NCBI RefSeq assembly: GCF_001427525.1
Contig: NZ_LMGU01000001.1
Span: forward strand, 1,211,788 to 1,275,787
Direction: 5' to 3'
From: Microbacterium sp. Root61
GTDB lineage: Bacteria > Actinomycetota > Actinomycetes > Actinomycetales > Microbacteriaceae
Length of the DNA: 64,000 nucleotides
Shown: piece by piece, positions 44,214-51,619 of the stretch
Layout of the letters: each line of letters opens with the position of its first letter
How positions within the stretch are numbered: the first letter of the stretch is position 1
The notes under the pieces: generated by a model
Seen by the model: the letters and a program-made list of their open reading frames with translations, nothing else
Told to the model about the DNA's origin: nothing
Database searches by the model: none
Made by a program: the position numbers and the translations under genes

Positions 44214-45425
44214 ATGATAAGCAGCGCCGCTTACCTCAACCTTGACGACCCCGCGTTCGACGTGACGTCTGACGAGGTGCACCAGGCTCAAGACGACGGT
44301 TGGTTCGCCGAGACGCCGTACGGCTGGGCGATCCTTCGGTACGAGGAGGGGACGGCCCTGCTCAAGGATCGTCGCTTCCGCCAGGGCAACGCGCGCTGGC
44401 CGGACCAGAACGGCGTCCATGACGGACCCTGGCGGGACTGGTGGCAGAAGACACTCCTCAGCATCGAAGGCGACGACCACATGCGGTTGCGGCGGCTTCT
44501 CGGGCCCGCGTTCCGCAACAAGACGATCGAGGCCATGCGTCCGCGGTTCCAGGAACTCGCGAACGATCTCATCGACCAGTTCGCCGATCCGCAGACCGAC
44601 GGGTGGGGGCGCGTCGAGTTCGTCTCGCAGTTCGCGGAGCCCTACGCCTCCCGCATCCTGTGCCTCCTACTGGGCCTGCCCGATGAGGAGTGGCCGCAGG
44701 TCGCGCACTGGGCCGATGACCTCGGCAAGTCCTTCGGGATCAACGTCCGTCACGACCTGCCGCGCATCGAGGCGGCGCTCGAAGGCCTCTCCGGATACAT
44801 CGAGGACGTCATCGCCGACCGCCAGGTCAACCCCCGCGACGATCTCGTCACGACCCTCATCCAGGCTCACGAGGACGGTGATGCGCTCAGCCGCCGCGAG
44901 CTCAGCAATGCCCTCGTCTTCCTCGCCTTCGCCGGCATGGAGACGACCCGCAATCAACTCGGCCTCGCGCTGCAGACGCTGCTCGCGCGGCCCGACCAGT
45001 GGGCGATCCTCGGCGAACGGCCCGACCTCGGTGCGCGCGCCGTCGAGGAGGTCATGCGCGTCAACCCGACGGTCACGTGGGTCACCCGCGAGGCGATCGA
45101 GGACGCCGATCTGAACGGTCTCCACATCCCGCAGGGCGGCATCGTCCAAGTGCTCTCACACGCGATCGGCACCGACCCGCGCGCCATGGGCGATGCGGTG
45201 CCGTTCGACATCACGATCGACGATCGACCACTCCACAGCGGCTTCGGCGGGGGCATCCATCACTGCCTCGGCCACTTCGTCGCGCGCACCGACATGTCGG
45301 TCGCCCTCCCCCTGCTGGCACGACGGATGCGGCATGCCGAAGCCGATGGTCCGGGTGAGTGGCTCCCCGTCTCGGGCAACACCGGGCCGGTGCGCTTCCC
45401 GATCAGGTTCAGGCCGAGCGCGTAG
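44214..45425 (+). CDS. Cytochrome P450
   Basis: 403 residues, soluble class I bacterial P450. I-helix oxygen-binding AGMETT (240-245), K-helix E279-x-x-R282 in AVEEVMR, and heme ligand C351 in FGGGIHHCLGHFVAR. Full length. No ferredoxin or reductase is adjacent. Its final 53 bases of coding sequence reappear at 27042-27094. The gene is divergent from the VOC-type protein and convergent with transketolase, separated by a strong terminator. Confidence 0.93.
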   Translation: MISSAAYLNLDDPAFDVTSDEVHQAQDDGWFAETPYGWAILRYEEGTALLKDRRFRQGNARWPDQNGVHDGPWRDWWQKTLLSIEGDDHMRLRRLLGPAFRNKTIEAMRPRFQELANDLIDQFADPQTDGWGRVEFVSQFAEPYASRILCLLLGLPDEEWPQVAHWADDLGKSFGINVRHDLPRIEAALEGLSGYIEDVIADRQVNPRDDLVTTLIQAHEDGDALSRRELSNALVFLAFAGMETTRNQLGLALQTLLARPDQWAILGERPDLGARAVEEVMRVNPTVTWVTREAIEDADLNGLHIPQGGIVQVLSHAIGTDPRAMGDAVPFDITIDDRPLHSGFGGGIHHCLGHFVARTDMSVALPLLARRMRHAEADGPGEWLPVSGNTGPVRFPIRFRPSA

Positions 45426-45432
45426 GCAGAAG

Positions 45433-45470
45433 CCGCAGGCCCCGGAGATCGATCTCTCCGGGGCCTGCGG
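45433..45470. terminator. Bidirectional intrinsic terminator
   Basis: Perfect 16-bp arms CCGCAGGCCCCGGAGA / TCTCCGGGGCCTGCGG with a TCGATC loop, between the ends of the convergent P450 and transketolase genes. It is symmetric, so it serves both strands. Confidence 0.85.
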
Positions 45471-45486
45471 GACGCCGTCGGCGTTG

Positions 45487-47571
45487 CTATCCGCGCGCCT
45501 TCGCGATGGCGGTCTTCACGGCAGCCAGTACCCGCTCGCGGGTCATGCCGCGCGCGGCCATCGCCTGATCGGCCGGGGCCGACAGTCCGAACTCGTCGAT
45601 GCCGACGATCACACCGGCGGGGCCGGCGATGTCATGCCAGCCGAACGAGGATGCCGCCTCGACGATGACCCGGGCGGTCGGCGCGGCGGGAAGGATCGAC
45701 GCCTGGTATTCGGCATCCTGCGCCGCGAACCACTCACGGCTGGGCATCGACACGATGCGCACCGAGATGCCCTCCGCACGGGCGAGCGCGGCGGCGTCGA
45801 ATGCGAGAGCGACTTCGCTGCCCGTTGCGATGATGGTGACGTCGGAGTCCGCCTCGCCGCTGACGACGTAGGCGCCACGACGGACTCCCGCACGCACGGT
45901 CTCGAGCGGCACATCCAGCACCGGTACCCCCTGGCGACCGAGCACGAGGCCGGCCGGCTCCTGACGCTCGAGCGCCGTCAACCATGCGGCGACGGTCTCG
46001 TTCGCGTCCGCGGGACGGATGACGGTGAATCCGGGGATCGCCCGGAGGCTTGCGAGGTGCTCGATGGGCTGGTGTGTCGGTCCGTCCTGGCCGAGCGCGA
46101 CCGAATCGTGCGACCACACGTACGTGACGGGCAGGTTCATCAAGGAAGCCAAGCGGATGGAGGGGCGCTGGTAGTCGCTGAACACCAGGAACGTGCCGCC
46201 GAAGATCCGCCACCCGCCGGCGAGGGCGATGCCGTTCATCGCCGAGGCCATCGCGTGCTCGCGCACACCCCAGTGGATGTTGCGTCCCGCGGGCGTTCCG
46301 AATCCGCTCGACTCGGGGAGGAAGGATCCACCACCGTGGATCGCGGTGCGGTTGGGCTCGGCGAGGTCGGCGGAGCCGCCCCACAGGCCGGGTATCGCTG
46401 CCGCCAGTTCCTGGATCGCCGCACCCGAGGCGTCCCGTGTCGACACGGACTGGCCGGCTTCGTACCGCGGCAGGGCATCGGCGAGCCCGACCGGCAGATC
46501 GCGGGCGATGAACGCCGCATGTGCGGCGGCGCGTTCGGGATCGACCTGGGTCCAGGCAGCGAACCGGTCGTCCCAGGCCGCGTGCGCGTCGCGTCCGCGG
46601 TCCACGGCCGAGCGGGTCGTCTCCAGAACACCGTCCTCGATCTCGAACGGGCCGGACGTGATGCCGAGAACTGTGCGCAGCGCTGCCGCTTCGGGGGCGC
46701 CCAGCGGTGCACCGTGCGAGGCCGCGGTGCCGACCGCGGTGGGAGAAGGGAAGGCGATCTGCGACTTGATGATCACCAGGCGGGGCTTGCCGGCGGGGGC
46801 ATCGGCGCTCAGGGCACGGTCGAGCCCTTCGACATCGACGTCACCGTCCGCCGCGAGCTCGACCCGATCGACATGCCACCCTTGCGCGATGAATCGGGCT
46901 GCGGCATCCTCGGCGCTGGTCAGACGCGTGTCGCCTTCGATCTGAATGTCGTTGTCGTCGTAGATGACAGTGAGGTTCTCGAGTCCGAGTCGCCCCGCGA
47001 GCGCACCCGCCTCGTAGGAGAGGCCCTCCTGCAGGTCGCCGTCCGAGGCCAGCACCCACACACGACGATCGAACACGGATGCGCCGGCCGCTGCTTCCGC
47101 ATCGAACGCGGCGCGTTCGTGCGCGAATCCCATCGCCATGCCGACCGCCGTCGCGAGCCCCTGCCCGAGCGGCCCGGTCGTGGTTTCGACGCCGGGCGTG
47201 TGACCGAACTCAGGATGTCCGGGGGTCATCGAGTCCAGCGTGCGGAAGGAGCGAAGGTCCTCGAGCGAGACGTCGTACCCCGACAGGAACAACTGGGTGT
47301 ACAGGAGGATGCTCGCGTGTCCGCAGGACAGCACGAAGCGGTCGCGCCCTGCCCACGAGGGATCGCGCGGGTCGTGCCGCACGTGCTTCTGGAAGAGCAA
47401 CGTCGCCACGGGGGCCAGTGCGATCGCGGCTCCGGGATGCCCCGACTTCGCCTGTTCCACAGCATCGAGCGCGAGCAGACGTGCCGCGATCACCGCGTCG
47501 GCGTCCACGACGGAACGCCGCTGCTCCTCTGCTGCACTCACGGATTCTTCGACGGTCGATCCAATGCTCAT
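45487..47571 (-). CDS. tkt: Transketolase
   Basis: 694 residues, thiamine-diphosphate enzyme of the pentose phosphate pathway, with all parts: AVEQAKSGHPGAAIALAPVA, HDPRDPSWAGRDRFVLSCGH, the TPP/Mg motif GDLQEGLSYEAGALAGRLGL followed by YDDNDIQIEGDT, and QDGPTHQPIEHLASLRAIPG. Full length. It is divergent from a GntR gene and a Ula-type PTS, with GTCATnATGAC operators between; it may be a second transketolase devoted to the sugar carried by that PTS. Confidence 0.95.
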   Translation of the reverse strand: MSIGSTVEESVSAAEEQRRSVVDADAVIAARLLALDAVEQAKSGHPGAAIALAPVATLLFQKHVRHDPRDPSWAGRDRFVLSCGHASILLYTQLFLSGYDVSLEDLRSFRTLDSMTPGHPEFGHTPGVETTTGPLGQGLATAVGMAMGFAHERAAFDAEAAAGASVFDRRVWVLASDGDLQEGLSYEAGALAGRLGLENLTVIYDDNDIQIEGDTRLTSAEDAAARFIAQGWHVDRVELAADGDVDVEGLDRALSADAPAGKPRLVIIKSQIAFPSPTAVGTAASHGAPLGAPEAAALRTVLGITSGPFEIEDGVLETTRSAVDRGRDAHAAWDDRFAAWTQVDPERAAAHAAFIARDLPVGLADALPRYEAGQSVSTRDASGAAIQELAAAIPGLWGGSADLAEPNRTAIHGGGSFLPESSGFGTPAGRNIHWGVREHAMASAMNGIALAGGWRIFGGTFLVFSDYQRPSIRLASLMNLPVTYVWSHDSVALGQDGPTHQPIEHLASLRAIPGFTVIRPADANETVAAWLTALERQEPAGLVLGRQGVPVLDVPLETVRAGVRRGAYVVSGEADSDVTIIATGSEVALAFDAAALARAEGISVRIVSMPSREWFAAQDAEYQASILPAAPTARVIVEAASSFGWHDIAGPAGVIVGIDEFGLSAPADQAMAARGMTRERVLAAVKTAIAKARG

Positions 47572-47591
47572 TGGGTCCCTTTCTCGATCAA

Positions 47592-47613
47592 GTCATTATG
47601 ACGTCATGATGAC
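47592..47613. promoter_or_regulatory. Tandem GTCATnATGAC operators
   Basis: Two abutting perfect palindromes, GTCATTATGAC (47592-47602) and GTCATGATGAC (47603-47613), 21-42 bp upstream of the tkt start and in the shared control region with the divergent GntR-PTS operon. The third copy is at 47676-47686. Confidence 0.75.
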
Positions 47614-47675
47614 TGAAGGGTCAAATAGTCGACTTGCGCCCCGGAAGCACGGCTTGCATTACGCTGAGAGGGTAT

Positions 47676-47686
47676 GTCATCATGAC
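47676..47686. promoter_or_regulatory. GTCATnATGAC operator (third copy)
   Basis: Perfect palindrome GTCATCATGAC, 53 bp upstream of the GntR start. It completes a set of three identical-type sites in 95 bp, which makes it the likely binding site of the adjacent GntR regulator. Confidence 0.75.
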
Positions 47687-47739
47687 GACATAACGACAGA
47701 ATGACCCGCGTCGAAGCGGCGGGCGGCAAAGGAGCGGCA

Positions 47740-48495
47740 ATGGAGATCACCTCCGGCACGAGCAAGTACGTTGCGGTGCGGAGCAGTCTGCTCGAGCGCA
47801 TCTCGGCGATGGAGATCGGCGAGCAGCTCCCCTCGGAGCCCGTACTCTGCGATGAGTTCGGAGTGAGTCGGATCACGCTGCGACATGCCGTCGACGGCCT
47901 CGTGCAGGACGGCCTACTCGCCCGCGAACACGGCCGAGGCACCTTCGTCACCGAACCCCCTGCCGGCGCGCGCTATCCCGAGCGCTTCGCCGACGTCGTC
48001 ACCGGATTCCACCGCCAGCAGACCTCCGCCGGACACACGGTCACGACGCGCGTGCTCCGCCAGGCGCTGGTGCCCGCAGACGGCGAGATCGCCACGCTCC
48101 TCGACCTACCGGTCGGGGAAGGCGTCGTCGAGCTGATCCGTCTGCGCTACGTGAACGGGCAACTCCACCAGTACGTCGTCACCTACCTGCCGTACGAACG
48201 GTTCCCCGACACACTCACGGCCGACTTCGCGCACGGGTCGCTCTACGACTTCCTCCACGAGCGCTATGACGTCACGCTCACTCGCAATGACCTGGTCGTG
48301 CGCATCGATGAGGCCACGCCGGAGATCGCGCTCAACCTCGCCGTGCCGAGCGGCCTTCGCCTGCTGACCATGGCCTCGACCGTGTACGACAGTGCCGACT
48401 CCCCCGTCGCCTACGGCATCGCCCGGCACACTCCCGAGAACAGCGAGATCTCCCTGACGCTGCAGACCGCGAGCACCACGAACGAGAGGGCATGA
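47740..48495 (+). CDS. GntR family regulator of the PTS/tkt locus
   Basis: 251 residues. Winged HTH LPSEPVLCDEFGVSRITLRH then AVDGLVQDGLLAREHGRGTF, and a UTRA domain (LDLPVGEGVVELIRLRYVNG, YVVTYLPYERFPDTLTADFA). MEITSG at 47740 is chosen since AAAGGAG is 5 nt upstream. It is the first gene of the PTS operon and divergent from tkt. Three GTCATnATGAC sites upstream suggest autoregulation and joint control of tkt. Confidence 0.9.
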   Translation: MEITSGTSKYVAVRSSLLERISAMEIGEQLPSEPVLCDEFGVSRITLRHAVDGLVQDGLLAREHGRGTFVTEPPAGARYPERFADVVTGFHRQQTSAGHTVTTRVLRQALVPADGEIATLLDLPVGEGVVELIRLRYVNGQLHQYVVTYLPYERFPDTLTADFAHGSLYDFLHERYDVTLTRNDLVVRIDEATPEIALNLAVPSGLRLLTMASTVYDSADSPVAYGIARHTPENSEISLTLQTASTTNERA

Positions 48496-48496
48496 C

Positions 48497-48952
48497 ATGC
48501 TGGCCGACCACCTGACCGAGGACACCATCCTCTTCGCCGATGAGCCGATCGGCTGGCGCGAGGCGATCGAGCGCGTCAGCGAACCCCTCCTGCGCTCAGG
48601 CGCGATCAATCGCAGCTACGTCGATGCGATGCTCGAGGCGATCGCGGCTCCCGGCGGCACCTACATCGATCTCGGCTACGGCATCGCCCTGGCGCACGCC
48701 CGCCCGGAACGGGGGGTCCTCAAGACCGGCGTCTCGGCACTGCGGGTGCGCCCCGACGTTCTGCTCAACGATGAGCCCGAGCATCCGATCGCCCTCTTCG
48801 TCTGCCTTGCGGCAGCAGACTCTTCCAGCCACATCGCCACCATGGCGCAGCTCGGACAGCTTCTTTCAGACGATGCCGCGCGGGACTCCCTGCTCGCGGC
48901 CCACACCGCCGCCGACGCACTGGCGGTCCTCACGGCAGGAGAAGACGAATGA
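48497..48952 (+). CDS. PTS EIIA component, ascorbate/mannitol type
   Basis: 151 residues with the EIIA-2 pattern: LADHLTEDTILFADEPIGWR, and the phospho-accepting histidine in GYGIALAHARPERG (H67). It takes phosphate from HPr and passes it to EIIB. GAGAGGG lies 7 nt upstream; the gene begins 1 bp after the GntR stop and overlaps EIIB by 4 bp. Confidence 0.92.
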   Translation: MLADHLTEDTILFADEPIGWREAIERVSEPLLRSGAINRSYVDAMLEAIAAPGGTYIDLGYGIALAHARPERGVLKTGVSALRVRPDVLLNDEPEHPIALFVCLAAADSSSHIATMAQLGQLLSDDAARDSLLAAHTAADALAVLTAGEDE

Positions 48953-49239
48953 CGAAGTTCCTCGCGGTATGCAGCACCGGTCTGGGCAGCAGCTTCATGG
49001 TGCACATGAACATCGACAAGGTGCTCAAGGAGATGGGCATCACCGGCATCGACGTGGACCACGCCGATCTCGGGTCGGTGTCGCGCGGCGATGCCGATGC
49101 GGTGTTCGTCGGCCGCGACATCGCCGAGGCCGCCGAGGGCCTCGGAGACGTGGTGGTGCTCAACAGCATCATCGACCTGAACGAACTGCGCGCCAAGGTC
49201 GGCGACGCAGCACAGCGATACGGCCACTCGGCCGGTTGA
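48949..49239 (+). CDS. PTS EIIB component, ascorbate (Ula) type
   Basis: 96 residues. The phospho-cysteine is C8 in FLAVCSTGLGSSFMVHMNID. UlaB-like length and P-loop. ATG overlaps the EIIA stop (ATGA). Confidence 0.92.
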   Translation: MTKFLAVCSTGLGSSFMVHMNIDKVLKEMGITGIDVDHADLGSVSRGDADAVFVGRDIAEAAEGLGDVVVLNSIIDLNELRAKVGDAAQRYGHSAG

Positions 49240-49279
49240 CACCGGCCCGAGCCTACAGACGAAAGGACCCCCACCAGTC

Positions 49280-50743
49280 ATGGATGCGGTACTCGATGTC
49301 CTCTTGGACATCTTCACAAAGCCGGCGGTCATCGTCGCACTCATCGCCCTCATCGGCCTCGCCGTACAGGGCAAGGGTTTCAGCGACGTGCTCAAGGGCA
49401 CCGTCCGCACCCTCGTCGGATTCCTCGTGCTCGCCGCAGGTGCCGGTGTCGTGGTCGGCTCCCTCGATCCGTTCGGCGCGATGTTCCAGAGCGCGTTCAA
49501 CGTGCAGGGCGTCGTCCCCAACAACGAGGCGATCGTCGCTCAGGTGCTCCTGGACTACGGTTCCGCAGCCGCGCTGATCTTCTTCTTCGGCATGATCATC
49601 AACATCGTGCTGGCCGCGACGACCCGCTTCAAGTACATCTACCTGTCGGGACACGTCGCCTTCTACATCGCGGCGATGTTCGCCGTCATCCTGGCCGTCG
49701 CGGGCTTCGAGCCCTGGGCCGTGGTGCTGTGGGGCTCGATCGCGCAGGGCATCTACATGGTGGTCTCGCCGGCGCTGGTGCAGCCCTTCATGCGCCGGGT
49801 CACCGGAACGGATGACGTGGCGCTCGGCCACACCGGCGGCACGGGCATCGCCCTCGGCGGACTGGTCGCCCTGCTCACACGCGGCAAGGGCACGTCGAAG
49901 TCGACCGAGGAGATGAACTTCCCCAAGGGGCTCGGCTTCCTCCGCGACACCACTGTGATCGTCGCGCTCTCGATGGCCGTGATCTACATCATCGTGGGCC
50001 TGTTCGCCGGAGCGACGTACATCGAGACCGAGCTGTCGAACGGCGAGAACTTCATCGTCTACCTCCTGCTGCTCGCGGCGACCTTCTCCGCCGGTGTCTT
50101 CATCATCCTGGCCGGCGTCCGCGTCGTCCTGGCCGAGATCGTCCCGGCGTTCAAGGGAGTCTCCGAGAAGCTCGTGAAGAATGCCAAGCCCGCTTTGGAT
50201 GTGCCGATCGTGTTCACGTTCGCGCCGAACGCGGTGCTCATCGGCTTCCTCTCCAGCTTCGTCGGCGGCATCGTCGGCATGCTCGCGATGGTCGCCATGG
50301 GAACGACGGTCATCGTGCCCGGCGTCATCGCGCACTTCATGACGGGCGCTGCGGCCGGAGTCATCGGCAACGCGACCGGCGGACGCCGCGGCGCGGTCCT
50401 CGCGGCCTTCGCCAACGGCATTGCGATCACGTTCCTGCCGCTGCTCCTGCTTCCCGTCCTCGGAGACGTCGGCTTCTCGAACGCCACGTTCTCCGATGCC
50501 GACTACGGAGTGTTCGGACTGATCCTCGGTGGCCTGTCGGTCGCCGGCGGCCAGATCGCGATCATGGCCGGTCTCGTGATCTCGCTCGCGGTCCTCTACA
50601 CGATCACCTTCGTGATGCGTGCTCGGGACAAGGCGAAGGCCAAGGCCGAGTCCACGCCCGAGGCGCTCGCCGCAGAGGAGAAGGCCGACGAGATCGTCGA
50701 AGCCGGACACCCTGCTGCCGCCCCCAACACCGGCAAGCACTGA
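49280..50743 (+). CDS. PTS EIIC component, ascorbate (UlaA) type
   Basis: 487 residues, about ten membrane helices, of the UlaA family (DVLKGTVRTLVGFLVLAAGA, then FYIAAMFAVILAVAGF and VIYIIVGLFAGATYIE). It should import a sugar acid or pentitol with phosphorylation. None of ulaD, E, F or G is nearby, so L-ascorbate itself is not proven as the substrate. GAAAGGA lies upstream of the ATG. A strong terminator follows. Confidence 0.92.
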   Translation: MDAVLDVLLDIFTKPAVIVALIALIGLAVQGKGFSDVLKGTVRTLVGFLVLAAGAGVVVGSLDPFGAMFQSAFNVQGVVPNNEAIVAQVLLDYGSAAALIFFFGMIINIVLAATTRFKYIYLSGHVAFYIAAMFAVILAVAGFEPWAVVLWGSIAQGIYMVVSPALVQPFMRRVTGTDDVALGHTGGTGIALGGLVALLTRGKGTSKSTEEMNFPKGLGFLRDTTVIVALSMAVIYIIVGLFAGATYIETELSNGENFIVYLLLLAATFSAGVFIILAGVRVVLAEIVPAFKGVSEKLVKNAKPALDVPIVFTFAPNAVLIGFLSSFVGGIVGMLAMVAMGTTVIVPGVIAHFMTGAAAGVIGNATGGRRGAVLAAFANGIAITFLPLLLLPVLGDVGFSNATFSDADYGVFGLILGGLSVAGGQIAIMAGLVISLAVLYTITFVMRARDKAKAKAESTPEALAAEEKADEIVEAGHPAAAPNTGKH

Positions 50744-50755
50744 TCCACGGCCCAG

Positions 50756-50791
50756 AACGGGGGCAGGATGCCACGGCATCCTGCCCCCGTT
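50756..50791. terminator. Intrinsic terminator after the PTS operon
   Basis: Perfect 17-bp inverted repeat, AACGGGGGCAGGATGCC against GGCATCCTGCCCCCGTT, with AC between, directly after the EIIC stop. No T-run, as usual in this organism type. It may also separate the HAD gene that follows. Confidence 0.85.
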
Positions 50792-50821
50792 CCGTGTCTC
50801 CCTCGACCAGAAAGGCATGAC

Positions 50822-51472
50822 ATGACCCAGCTCCGCGTACCCGTAGAAGGAATCCTGTTCGACTGCGACGGGGTACTGGTCGACTCTCTGGAGTCGGCCG
50901 CGATCGCGTGGGACGCCTGGGCGGCGACCTACGCCCCCGGCTTCGACTTCCGCACCCAGATCGAGCACGGCGTCCGCGCCTCGGACACCGTCGCCGGTCT
51001 CGTCGCCCCCGAGATCCTCGCGGAGGCGATCGCGGCGCTGGAGGCCGAGGAGGTGCGCGGTGCCGGCGGCACAGTCCCGATCGACGGCGCACTCCCCCTG
51101 ACGAGCAGCCTGCCCCGCGACCGCTGGGGCGTCGTCACCTCAGGTGTCCGCCCGCTCGCGATCGCACGCCTGATCGCCGCCGGTCATGCACTTCCCGATG
51201 TGCTCGTGACCGCCGACGACGTCACGCGCGGCAAGCCCGACCCGGAGCCTTATGCCCGCGGCGCCGTGGCGCTCGGAGTCGCCCCCGCGCACTGCGCGGT
51301 GTTCGAGGACGCCTCCGCCGGAGTGCGGGCGGCTCGCGCGGCGGGTATCGGATTCGTCGTGGGCGTCGGCGACCATCTCGAGGGCGCCGTGGTGGATGCG
51401 GTGGTTCCGGACCTCACGTGGGTGCGGTACGAGGGTGGCGTGCTGGTGATCGGGATGCCGGCCCAGGACTGA
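50822..51472 (+). CDS. HAD-family sugar phosphatase-like hydrolase
   Basis: 216 residues, HAD subfamily IA. Motif I is ILFDCDGVLVDS, motif II is VVTSG, motif III is TRGKPDPEPY and motif IV is AVFEDASAGVRAARAAG. It resembles 2-deoxyglucose-6-phosphatase/HxpB proteins, which clear excess sugar phosphates. GAAAGGCATGAC precedes the ATG. It lies beyond the PTS terminator, so transcription may be partly coupled by read-through. Confidence 0.9.
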   Translation: MTQLRVPVEGILFDCDGVLVDSLESAAIAWDAWAATYAPGFDFRTQIEHGVRASDTVAGLVAPEILAEAIAALEAEEVRGAGGTVPIDGALPLTSSLPRDRWGVVTSGVRPLAIARLIAAGHALPDVLVTADDVTRGKPDPEPYARGAVALGVAPAHCAVFEDASAGVRAARAAGIGFVVGVGDHLEGAVVDAVVPDLTWVRYEGGVLVIGMPAQD

Positions 51473-51619
51473 GAGACGACGGCGAGTGTTCTCTGCAGAA
51501 CTTCCGGCACCGCGGCGTCTCCAATGCCAGGCTGATAGGACATGATGATGAGCGCGTCACTGGGGCGCGCGTCCGATCAAACGTCTTCAAACGGTGTCGG
51601 CGAGTAGCTGGGGAGAGCA

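Noticed and set aside
27042..45410. Standard integrase att sites at a P450 3' end
   Set aside because: In that model the remnant would lie downstream of the intact gene on the same strand; here it is upstream. There is no integrase. Homologous recombination or duplication fits better.
45193..47601. 802-codon plus-strand frame across the P450 end and transketolase
   Set aside because: It is antisense to transketolase and runs out of the P450 in the wrong frame; low-complexity Arg/Gly-rich.
49253..50968. 571-codon minus-strand frame across UlaA
   Set aside because: Rich in His/Glu/Arg/Asp from reading the membrane protein backwards; no fold or ribosome binding site.
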